A stretch of DNA of 64,000 nt, taken from the NCBI RefSeq assembly GCF_947169445.1, contig NZ_CAMVPU010000001.1, positions 124,001 to 188,000 of the forward strand, given 5' to 3'. The stretch comes from an uncultured Butyrivibrio sp. (GTDB lineage Bacteria > Bacillota > Clostridia > Lachnospirales > Lachnospiraceae). This document shows, piece by piece, positions 16,966 to 23,448 of the stretch (positions within the stretch are counted from its first letter, which is position 1; every line of letters begins with the position of its first letter). Under the pieces are notes generated by a model. That model ran no database searches, was not told the DNA's origin, and saw nothing but the letters and a program-made list of their open reading frames with translations. The position numbers and the translations under genes were made by a program.

Positions 16966-17267
16966 TATAATCTAATACCATCCTTCAAAATGTTTTTATA
17001 AAATTCAGAAGATTTATCAATTTCTCTCTCTTCATAGACATCGACATCTTTACCTGATAAGTCATATAGCTCATCAGCTATGCAGAAAACATCTGTAGGG
17101 TCGAAGTTCTTTCCTCCTAGAACCATAATATCGATATCAGATTCTTCAGTAGCCTCTCCTCTGGCATAAGAACCAAACAAGATAGCACCTTTAGCTGAAT
17201 ATTTTTTTAGGAGGGGTTTGACAAGCTTTTTGATATCATCAACTGTATATTTTTCTAATACAATCAT
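16965..17267 (-). CDS. mntA: MntA-like minimal nucleotidyltransferase antitoxin
   Basis: A 100-residue nucleotidyltransferase with the GSX10DXD motif: G32-S33 in FGSYARGEATEESDIDI with D44 and D46. It is the antitoxin partner of HepT and would transfer AMP from ATP to the toxin. GAGGAGC lies upstream of the ATG. A TATAAT (minus strand, 17316-17321) about 50 bases before the start is a likely -10, with no strong -35. Confidence 0.9.
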   Translation of the reverse strand: MIVLEKYTVDDIKKLVKPLLKKYSAKGAILFGSYARGEATEESDIDIMVLGGKNFDPTDVFCIADELYDLSGKDVDVYEEREIDKSSEFYKNILKDGIRL

Positions 17268-17422
17268 CCTAAGCTCCTCTTATCTACATACAAGAAAAAA
17301 CATTCTTACAAGCCTATTATAGCATTTCTTTTAGGTTTATGTCTTTTTGATTAAAGCTAATATACTCAATAATACATATAATATGCTCTAAAAAAGTATT
17401 GTAGTGAAATGATGGTAAAAGA

Positions 17423-17449
17423 AAAAAGCCAGGAATTTTCCTGACTTTT
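17423..17449 (-). terminator. Terminator of the leftward cargo operon
   Basis: Minus strand: AAAAGTCAGGAA pairs with TTCCTGGCTTTT, followed by more T. It lies 54 bases beyond the end of the broken DUF5688 gene and ahead of mntA, so it separates the two leftward units. Confidence 0.75.
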
Positions 17450-17502
17450 CTCTTTGAGTCATAATCCATAAGCCATAGATTCTGACTTTGGAAGAACTAT
17501 GC

Positions 17503-18182
17503 TTAAGAAACGTTTGCAAGCTCACTTGCAAATGCGTACCCCTCATCATTACGCTCCATAACGAAATACCTGTTATCCAAAAAATCTTCCTGACTGACAA
17601 CTTCTTTGTTGACTGATGTGATTATCTCGTTTAGATGTTCTATGATTTCTTCTGAGACCAGCTCGCTGTCGATGAGGATTAGTTCGTGGACTGATGAGGG
17701 TATTACCACGATGTCTCCTCGGAAGGTGGACATAAGCTTTTGTCAGTGATAAGGACGCTTGCCTTATCACCAAATTCATCAAGGCTATACCTGAAGACTA
17801 CAGAGAATCTTCCGTCCAAGACACGTACACTGGGTATATCTCTAAGAAGCTCTTCGTTACTGTCTGTGTTAACCAGCACTCCATAGATGTTGTTTTCTGA
17901 CAGGTCATCAGCTGAAAAGCCTGGGATACTGCCAAGTTTACTGTTCTCGTAGGCTTTGGCGATTGTCCTTAGTACCTCGTCGTAATCACCTGTGTGAGAG
18001 TACTGCTCATAAAACTGTTCTAAATAGATAGTAGGAGCTATCTGTTCTGAATCCGATTTAATCGTTAGTCCTTTTAAAAGTACCCCATTGTTCTTTCTGA
18101 CATCTTTAACAAAGACTTGTCTGTTCTCATCATATTCAAGAAATGAAGTAATGTCCTTAGCTACTTTGGAAGCTTCCGTCAT
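17503..18182 (-). pseudogene. DUF5688 family gene with internal deletion and frameshift
   Basis: Two overlapping frames together resemble a DUF5688 protein. The first (17703-18182) has the N-terminal pattern VRKNNGVLLKGLTI, APTIYLEQFYEQY and the VLDGRFSVVFRYSL region, ending shortly after VLITDKSL. The second (17503-17733) holds the C-terminal IPSSVHELILI motif. As I recall the family, about 80-100 residues lie between these two parts, so a deletion near 17730 has removed the middle and shifted frame. DUF5688 is a Lachnospiraceae-rich family of unknown function. The gene overlaps its upstream neighbour by 26 bases. Confidence 0.7.
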
Positions 18183-18525
18183 AATAGTCAGGGTGCATCT
18201 TTATCTGAGACACTCCTTCTTTACTGAGCCCAAGAAGGATGCCATAAGGTGTGGAAGTCTTGATGATGTAGCCATCAGCTATAAGCTCCTTGACAGCTTT
18301 TTCTATGGTTTGCTCCTCATAACTGAAGCTCAGCATCATTTTGATGTCTGTAAGGTACATGCCTCCAGCTGAATAAATGGCTTTTACTATTGTTTCGCTC
18401 ATCTCGCTTAAGTGAGTATTACATTTGTTAAGTACTGGGAGGTTATCTGTGTGCATAAGTGCAGCTATCTCCACAGCTCTGGCTTTTTCTTTGCCAGTGA
18501 TTAGTTCTTTTATATATGTATTCAT
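18157..18525 (-). CDS. Small predicted winged-helix-like protein of unknown function
   Basis: About 122 residues. The segment around residues 48-100 (an SAGGMYLTDIKMML stretch, then a helix and a DGYIIKT hairpin) looks like a winged-helix fold, which suggests DNA binding or a regulatory role, but I recognise no family. The frame opens at ATG 18540, four bases inside the stop of the upstream gene; AAAGGA is better placed for ATG 18525, which I use. Its end overlaps the DUF5688 remnant, so it belongs to one leftward operon. Confidence 0.6.
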   Translation of the reverse strand: MNTYIKELITGKEKARAVEIAALMHTDNLPVLNKCNTHLSEMSETIVKAIYSAGGMYLTDIKMMLSFSYEEQTIEKAVKELIADGYIIKTSTPYGILLGLSKEGVSQIKMHPDYYDGSFQSS

Positions 18526-18536
18526 ATGTATTCCTT

Positions 18537-19268
18537 TCATGAAATGTAAAGTGTAGGGATGCCGAATAGCTCCTGGTAGTTTTCGTGCATTATGATTTCA
18601 CGTTCACCGTAAGTGTTGGTAACTGCCTCAATCCCGAGAACAAGGGAGTTTGAGGCGTTTGATTTCAACAAATCTTGTAATCGTGCACTGTTTTGTTCCA
18701 TATATTGAGATTCGTTACCAGAAGAGCTTTGTGCGGCATCAGAAAAATAATTTTGCATGGTATATGCTTCATCTCTTGTGACAGTTACCATGATGTCTGG
18801 AGTATAGAATGGAACACTGCTATTTATGATTTCTTCACGTAGTAAGGTAGTTTCCAGTTCATGTCTGGTATCCATGGTGTCCTGATATGATGAAGGGTGG
18901 TCTAGCCTGTCTTGTAAACTATTTGCTGATTGTGACAAGCTTTGTTTAATGTCATTAACTTTGGATTTATAGCTGTCAGTAGCCATATATTTGACAGCAT
19001 CAGATTTTATCTCGTTTTGCCCCTTGAAACGACATTCCGCAATAACAGATTGTGGAATGCAGCCTGAGGCTTTAAGTAGGATTTTGCTATGTTTATTTGA
19101 ACAGCCATTGTTATAGGCTTTATCATAGCTGTTAATCGTAAGCTTCTTGAGCTTTACTGTGGCTTTATAGTTACCGCTACCTTTGGGGCATTCAGTGATA
19201 TAATGACCATTCTTCATGCGGTAAAATATGGCTTTATTGGAATGGGCGATTATATCTGCCTTAGCCAT
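18537..19268 (-). CDS. Unknown 243-residue protein of the integrative element
   Basis: A soluble protein with no signal peptide or membrane segment and no family I recognise. The N-terminal 90 residues are basic and contain three cysteines (the ECPKGSG and NNGCSNKHSK regions), which could be a DNA-binding or zinc-binding part. The middle is rich in Ser/Gln with likely coiled helices. The C-terminus is mixed alpha/beta (LVLGIEAVTNTYGEREI). It is the first gene of the cargo operon with its downstream neighbour overlapping by ATGA. The ribosome site (GAAGGGAGA) is good. Confidence 0.65.
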   Translation of the reverse strand: MAKADIIAHSNKAIFYRMKNGHYITECPKGSGNYKATVKLKKLTINSYDKAYNNGCSNKHSKILLKASGCIPQSVIAECRFKGQNEIKSDAVKYMATDSYKSKVNDIKQSLSQSANSLQDRLDHPSSYQDTMDTRHELETTLLREEIINSSVPFYTPDIMVTVTRDEAYTMQNYFSDAAQSSSGNESQYMEQNSARLQDLLKSNASNSLVLGIEAVTNTYGEREIIMHENYQELFGIPTLYIS

Positions 19269-19343
19269 TCTCCCTTCCGTAAGGGAAAAGAGGTATTGTG
19301 ATTAGGAATACAATCACTTTTGCTGTACCTGGTATAGACATAG

Positions 19344-19805
19344 TTAAGGGAGCTGCAATGTTATGGCAAATCTCTCGACATTTGCAGCGATGACATCGAG
19401 CCTTGTTTCCAGCGATTGATACTCCACGAAGCGTAGAAGGCTGGAACGAATAGACTCAATGGCTTTTCCAGAAAAGCCACAGGCTGTGAGTTCTGCTTCT
19501 ACACGGTTCTCCAGGAACGTGTAGAGGTTGGCTTTTAGGCAGTCAAACAGATACTCTCGCATGCCGTTGTTTAAGGCTTCAGATACCTTACCAGATGTCT
19601 GGGATGACTTGAAATAGTCATCGATGTAGTACTCAAAGCTATAAGCATAGTCGAAGATGAGTTCCTGCTCATCGGATAGTATTTCATCGACTGCCTGCTC
19701 GAAAGCATCTCTGACAGTTCCTTTCTTGAAGTAAATCATTTTTGTAAACATTAAATCTGGAACGATGGAGTCTTTAAGGAATCCATCATATACATAATTT
19801 TGCAT
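19344..19805 (-). CDS. Unknown all-helical protein of the integrative element
   Basis: About 153 residues, predicted mostly helical and acidic in the middle, without signal peptide or membrane segment. I do not recognise a family. Two short cysteine-containing segments (FDCLKAN, LTACGFSG) do not form a known motif. AAAGGAG lies eight bases before ATG 19805, so the longer frame that opens with GTG at 19838 is not needed. It is the first leftward gene after the divergent lipoprotein promoter and lies 75 bases ahead of the next leftward gene. Confidence 0.6.
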   Translation of the reverse strand: MQNYVYDGFLKDSIVPDLMFTKMIYFKKGTVRDAFEQAVDEILSDEQELIFDYAYSFEYYIDDYFKSSQTSGKVSEALNNGMREYLFDCLKANLYTFLENRVEAELTACGFSGKAIESIRSSLLRFVEYQSLETRLDVIAANVERFAITLQLP

Positions 19806-19944
19806 ATAAAAATCTCCTTTTTTATAGTATTTGCTCACTTTTTGTGAACATATCAGATACTATTTAGGAGAACGTTAGATTATTACAAAAAAGTGTTCTA
19901 GCAAGGTGCTAATGATATGCTAGTTTCAGCAATAGTTCGTCGCC

Positions 19945-19973
19945 TTGAACACTCTTTTGCTTAGCAGTATAAT
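19945..19973 (+). promoter_or_regulatory. Promoter of the element's lipoprotein gene, overlapped by an inverted repeat
   Basis: TTGAAC (19945-19950), 17 bases, TATAAT (19968-19973): a near-consensus sigma-A promoter 36 bases before the lipoprotein start. The -35 lies in the right arm of an inverted repeat: CCTTGAACACT (19943-19953) is complementary to AGTGTTC...AAGG at 19892-19905 apart from a four-base insertion. The arrangement suggests a repressor or looping site between the divergent genes. Confidence 0.75.
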
Positions 19974-20008
19974 TTATGTAATTTCCAAGGCTTAAAAGGA
20001 GAGATATC

Positions 20009-21223
20009 ATGAATAAGAAAACAATAATTATTGCTATGGGATTGGCACTGGTATTAACAGCCTGTGCTAACACGGCTGTTAATACAGTTACTGATGATGA
20101 GGTTACAAGCGAGGTTTCTGAAGCTGCTAAGGGTGACACTATTGAAGATACTTCTTCTACTATTGCTTCTACTGCTTCTACTGAAGAAGCTGTTACAGCA
20201 TCTACTGAGGCTTCTAGTAAAGAAGAGGTTGTTGAGACTGCAACAGAAGCTTCTTCAAAAGATACATCTGAAGAAGTTACAACAGAAGCATCTATCGAGA
20301 CAAGTATTGAAGAAACAGTTGCTTCTTCAGAAAGTTCAACTGAAGTAATCGACTTAACCACTGCTCAAGCAGAAGAAACTGAAGTTGTCGATACTACTAC
20401 AATAAAGTCTGAAGGTAATCCTACAGGTAAAACTGGTGCGAATGGATGGCCTGTAATTAGTGGCTATAAGGGCGATGGAAATGGACCAGGACTTGCTTGG
20501 CGTTCAGATATTAATTATCTTGAAAAATTCCCAGATATGATGGGAACTTATGATGATATCGAAGCTTTTACTGCATCAAACGGTATCACTATCAAGGTTG
20601 TTGTAGCTTATAATGGAGATAATAAAGTAATTGGTCCGCTTATCGATGGAGAAGGAAAAGACCTTGAAAGTTCATCACCATTTATGACAGCCGTAAATGA
20701 AGCTAGATATGGCCAAAATGGTGTTTATAATGCTACTGACCTTTCTGCAAATGTAAATGCAACACTTCCAAACACTTCTTTTAAGCGTTCATCAATTGAC
20801 CCTAATGATTCTCAGGTTGCAGCTTATAAACAGGCTTATGACTATAAGAGAAGCACTTGTGATGGTGGAACTTATTATCCTCGTCCTGCAGGAACAATTA
20901 ATGACTCTATTTTCTTCTTTACAGATGGAGTTGGTGAGTATGATAAGAAAGGTGTCGCTCTTTGGGAGTTCAGAAGAGTTGGAGACTATTGGAGCTTTAC
21001 TATTTATCAGAATCCTGCAGAATATCAAGCAAGTGGAATTGCTGAGGTTTTTGATTATCTAACACCTAACGGAGCTTCATTATGGCAATTATTTAAAGAA
21101 GATTTCTATACTGGAAGACAAGATATTATGCCTACTTACGATGATTGGTATTCATACGGTGATAACCAAGTAATGTGCGTAAATACCGAAGGCACAGGTC
21201 ATAGTACTTGGTACTTTAAATAA
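20009..21223 (+). CDS. Lipoprotein with Ser/Thr/Glu-rich stalk and unknown C-terminal domain
   Basis: 404 residues. The signal peptide ends in a lipobox (VLTAC). Residues about 25-140 are an irregular low-complexity stalk of Thr, Ser, Glu, Ala and Val, consistent with a wall-spanning spacer. The remaining 260 residues form a globular aromatic-rich domain (GNGPGLAWRSD, WEFRRVGDYWSF, WYSYGDNQVMC) that I cannot assign. It is the only surface protein in the element, carries its own strong promoter and AAAAGGAG site, and is transcribed towards the integrase. A role in surface recognition or exclusion is only a guess. Confidence 0.75.
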   Translation: MNKKTIIIAMGLALVLTACANTAVNTVTDDEVTSEVSEAAKGDTIEDTSSTIASTASTEEAVTASTEASSKEEVVETATEASSKDTSEEVTTEASIETSIEETVASSESSTEVIDLTTAQAEETEVVDTTTIKSEGNPTGKTGANGWPVISGYKGDGNGPGLAWRSDINYLEKFPDMMGTYDDIEAFTASNGITIKVVVAYNGDNKVIGPLIDGEGKDLESSSPFMTAVNEARYGQNGVYNATDLSANVNATLPNTSFKRSSIDPNDSQVAAYKQAYDYKRSTCDGGTYYPRPAGTINDSIFFFTDGVGEYDKKGVALWEFRRVGDYWSFTIYQNPAEYQASGIAEVFDYLTPNGASLWQLFKEDFYTGRQDIMPTYDDWYSYGDNQVMCVNTEGTGHSTWYFK

Positions 21224-21503
21224 TAAGAAAAGTAAAAAATTTGTAACATTAATTTAAAACTAAATATGTAACTATTAACTGTGTTTTTCAAAAGAATAGG
21301 AGACCAAACGTAATGTATATAAACACAGGTAGTATTTTAAAATAAGACAGTTATTATTCTTTATGAATAGTTTTGCGAAAGAAAATCATAGCAGTCATAT
21401 AAAACTCGCATAAAGATTGTCTTCCACAAACCGAAAAGTCAAGGATTACTGATGGCTTAACTGCTTTTCGGCTAACTTATGACAAATTCATATTAAAAGA
21501 AAT

Positions 21504-21531
21504 GGAGAGGAAATTGCCTCTCCTATTTTAT
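21504..21531 (+). terminator. Terminator-like hairpin upstream of the integrase leader
   Basis: GGAGAGG (21504-21510) pairs with CCTCTCC (21517-21523) over a six-base loop, followed by TATTTTATT. It would stop read-through from the lipoprotein gene. Confidence 0.7.
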
Positions 21532-21677
21532 TACGTGACACAGGTGTCGGGATCCACTATCATTTTTTTTCACAAAATACAAGTCTAAAAGTTTCTTACA
21601 AATCATGAAATTTAAAATTTGACCAGGTATAATACATAACATAGGGCTTAAATCCCTAAATAAAATACATATAGGCT

Positions 21678-21737
21678 GGTAGTTGAAAGCTTAATGAACC
21701 CAACGTAACGAACTACCATCCTGAAAAGGATGGTTAA
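21678..21737 (+). promoter_or_regulatory. Integrase leader with two mutually exclusive hairpins over the ribosome site
   Basis: GGTAGTT (21678-21684) can pair with AACTACC (21711-21717). ACCATCC (21715-21721) can pair with GGATGGT (21728-21734), which buries the AAAAGGATGG ribosome site just before ATG 21738. Bases 21715-21717 belong to both stems, so the two hairpins compete. This looks like a translational switch on the integrase; function is inferred. Confidence 0.5.
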
Positions 21738-23051
21738 ATGAATACTGAAAATTGCGTAAATGTAGAGAACCTTTTTAACTTAATAAGGAACAGTGACTTT
21801 GATGAGAGGCAGCTTCTGGAAATAGCTAAAATAGTGAAAAAAGATAATTTATTCCAAACTGCCCTTGATAATAACCAAATATGGCAGGCGAAAGGAGAAA
21901 ATGATAAACGCTGGAAATTCAAGACTAAGGAAGGCAAGATAGTAGCCCGTAAGGAAAAGGAAAAAATAAAGGAAGCTTACCTCAAGTATCTGGAGGAGTC
22001 TGGGAATGATGAGACAGATAAGAAGACCATTGTAGACAAGGGACCAGATATGACCTTTAAGGTATTGTTTCAGAACTGGCTCGATTATAAGAGCGAGTAT
22101 GTAGGGACAAAAGATGGTAACTTAAGCCCTACCACATACAGGCGATATCAGAGGGATTACGAAAAGTTCATAAAGGGAACAGACTTTGAGGAAATGAAGA
22201 TTGGAAAGATAACAGCAATCGCTATAGAACATTTTCTTAAAAGTATGGTCGAGACCCATCATACCAAGAGACAATGTCTAAGGAATGTGGCAGGATATAT
22301 CAGTTCATCTTTAGAGTATGCCTGTAAGAACGATGACATTGAGAAGAACCCTTATGATAAGGTGGATATCAAACCCATCCGTAACCTCTGTGAGGTTTCT
22401 GTTCAAAAGGATTCAGATAGAACATTGACAACTGAAGAAATGGTTAAGCTCCTTGATTCGCTTCATAAGGCTCAAGGTGAGAAAGAACTGTATATGCCAA
22501 ACTATGCTATTGAACTCTCACTTCTTACAGGAATGCGTGTCGGAGAGCTGGCTGCTCTTAAATGGGAATGCATAAGTGAAGATGGAATCCTTATCAGGTA
22601 TTCTGAAAGACGCTTTGACTACAAAGATAAAGCGACTGTAATAGTTATTGGAAATACCAAGAACAGAAAGCACAGGGTATTTCCAATGACTGTCGAGATT
22701 GAGGCATTGCTTGAAAGGATTAAGGCTGTACAGGTTGCAAATGGGATTGTTAGCGAATTTGTTTTTGCTGGCTTAGAAGGAAGGTTCACTGAACACTCAA
22801 TCTCACAGGCTGCCTACAGAAGATGCGATGATGCTGGAATTCCTCAAAAGAGCATTCATTCAATAAGAAGAACAGTATCATCTAATCTTAGAGCCATATT
22901 TCCTGATGCTGTAGTATCCAATATGATGGGACATTGTGAGGATACAGGCAAAAGATTTTATGATTTAGATGTAAAGACTATGGAATACAAGAAAGAGGCT
23001 ACAAGCAGCTACCAGAGCAGTCTTTACAGGAAGAATGGAGCAACAGCTTAA
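21738..23051 (+). CDS. int: Tyrosine-recombinase integrase
   Basis: 437 residues. The N-terminal part (about 45-90) has the basic IWQAKGENDKRWKFK region expected of an arm-binding domain. Residues about 105-210 form the SAM-like core-binding domain. The catalytic domain has R267 (TGMRVGELAAL), H374/R377 (SIHSIRRT), H399 (MMGHCE) and the likely nucleophile Y408 (RFYDLD). The overall plan is that of Tn916-type and satellite integrases. The gene ends one base before the first right-hand AAAGTAACC repeat and 104 bases before attR. Confidence 0.93.
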   Translation: MNTENCVNVENLFNLIRNSDFDERQLLEIAKIVKKDNLFQTALDNNQIWQAKGENDKRWKFKTKEGKIVARKEKEKIKEAYLKYLEESGNDETDKKTIVDKGPDMTFKVLFQNWLDYKSEYVGTKDGNLSPTTYRRYQRDYEKFIKGTDFEEMKIGKITAIAIEHFLKSMVETHHTKRQCLRNVAGYISSSLEYACKNDDIEKNPYDKVDIKPIRNLCEVSVQKDSDRTLTTEEMVKLLDSLHKAQGEKELYMPNYAIELSLLTGMRVGELAALKWECISEDGILIRYSERRFDYKDKATVIVIGNTKNRKHRVFPMTVEIEALLERIKAVQVANGIVSEFVFAGLEGRFTEHSISQAAYRRCDDAGIPQKSIHSIRRTVSSNLRAIFPDAVVSNMMGHCEDTGKRFYDLDVKTMEYKKEATSSYQSSLYRKNGATA

Positions 23052-23090
23052 AAAGTAACCCAAGAGAATCAAAAATATATAAAAGTAACC
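23052..23090 (+). promoter_or_regulatory. Right pair of integrase arm-type repeats
   Basis: AAAGTAACC at 23052-23060 and 23082-23090, 30 bp apart and in the same orientation as the left pair. The first begins directly after the integrase stop codon. Both lie 65-105 bp inside the attR core. Confidence 0.6.
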
Positions 23091-23100
23091 AAGTTTTTTA

Positions 23101-23147
23101 CAAAAAGAAAACACCTGAAACCTCGATAAAATCTTGGCTTCAGGTGT
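23101..23147 (-). terminator. tRNA-Met terminator supplied by the element
   Basis: Minus strand: ACACCTGAA (23139-23147) pairs with TTCAGGTGT (23111-23119), followed by TTTCTTTTTG. It lies eleven bases beyond the tRNA 3' end and inside the element, so it replaces the host terminator now stranded at 16483-16512. Confidence 0.8.
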
Positions 23148-23154
23148 CTATACG

Positions 23155-23181
23155 TAGTAGCGAGAGGGGGACTTGAACCCT
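23155..23181. repeat. attR: 3' end of the tRNA-Met gene
   Basis: 27-bp copy of the att sequence, identical to attL over the first 17 bases, with differences at 23172 and 23174. These two bases fall in the T-loop, giving TTCAAGT here versus TTCGAAT in the displaced copy; both are legal T-loops, so the tRNA stays functional. Confidence 0.88.
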
Positions 23182-23231
23182 CGACACCGCGGGTATGAAC
23201 CGCGTGCTCTAGCCAGCTGAGCTACCTCGCC
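23158..23231 (-). tRNA. tRNA-Met (CAT), elongator type
   Basis: A 74-nt cloverleaf on the minus strand: acceptor GGCGAGG with TCTCGCT (two G-U pairs), D-arm GCTC/GAGC with AGCTGGCTA loop, anticodon stem CGCGG/CCGCG around TTCATAC (anticodon CAT), and T-arm with TTCAAGT. Discriminator A; CCA is not encoded. The T-stem has one A-C mismatch. The GTAGCTCAGCTGGCTAGAGC D-arm region and G1-U72 pairing fit elongator Met rather than initiator, although Ile2 (lysidine-modified CAT) cannot be fully excluded. The 3' end is the integration site of the element. Confidence 0.9.
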
Positions 23232-23269
23232 ATCTCTATTTGTTTCCGTCAGCCGCAGCCGACTTGTAT

Positions 23270-23298
23270 AATATACCGCTTGGAACATTTATTGTCAA
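23270..23298 (-). promoter_or_regulatory. tRNA-Met promoter
   Basis: Minus strand TTGACA (23293-23298), 17-base spacer, TATATT (23270-23275), placing the start of transcription about 32 bases before the tRNA 5' end. Confidence 0.85.
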
Positions 23299-23448
23299 CA
23301 CATATTTCGAGATTTTTTATAAAAATTTTTAATGCGTTTTCTAATTATCAATAATACGTCTTGGCTACATGTGGTAGAATAAGAGTATGTCCCATAGATA
23401 CTTGGATTAGTCTGATTTGTTTGGGATAAAAAACAATACGAAGGAAGA

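Larger units (their letters stand above)
21224..21737 (+). other. 514-bp gene-free region between lipoprotein and integrase
   Basis: No credible ORF. It holds an inverted repeat CCGAAAAG/CTTTTCGG (about 21440-21472), a terminator-like GGAGAGG/CCTCTCC hairpin (21504-21523), a short GACAC/GTGTC palindrome near 21537, a TATAAT near 21630 without a good -35, and the paired hairpins of the integrase leader. A small RNA or missed short peptide cannot be excluded. Confidence 0.5.
16512..23181 (+). mobile_element. 6.6-kb integrative element in the tRNA-Met gene
   Basis: The element is bounded by imperfect 27-bp direct repeats at 16512-16538 and 23155-23181; the right copy is the 3' end of a functional tRNA-Met gene. 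The tyrosine integrase gene lies next to the right end, and paired AAAGTAACC repeats sit inside both ends. Cargo: hepT-mntA, four leftward genes of unknown function (the last broken), and a lipoprotein gene. There are no conjugation, capsid or replication genes, so it is either a small non-autonomous island or one mobilised by other elements. A separate excisionase gene is not visible. Confidence 0.85.

Noticed and set aside
19814..19848. TTCACA-16-TATAAA as promoter for the 19344-19805 gene
   Set aside because: Transcription would begin on top of the ribosome site, leaving no usable leader.
20064..20348. Leucine/lysine-rich frame in the lipoprotein stalk, and the antisense Ser/Val-rich frame at 19909-20361
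   Set aside because: Both are frame shadows of the Thr/Ser/Glu low-complexity region of the lipoprotein gene.
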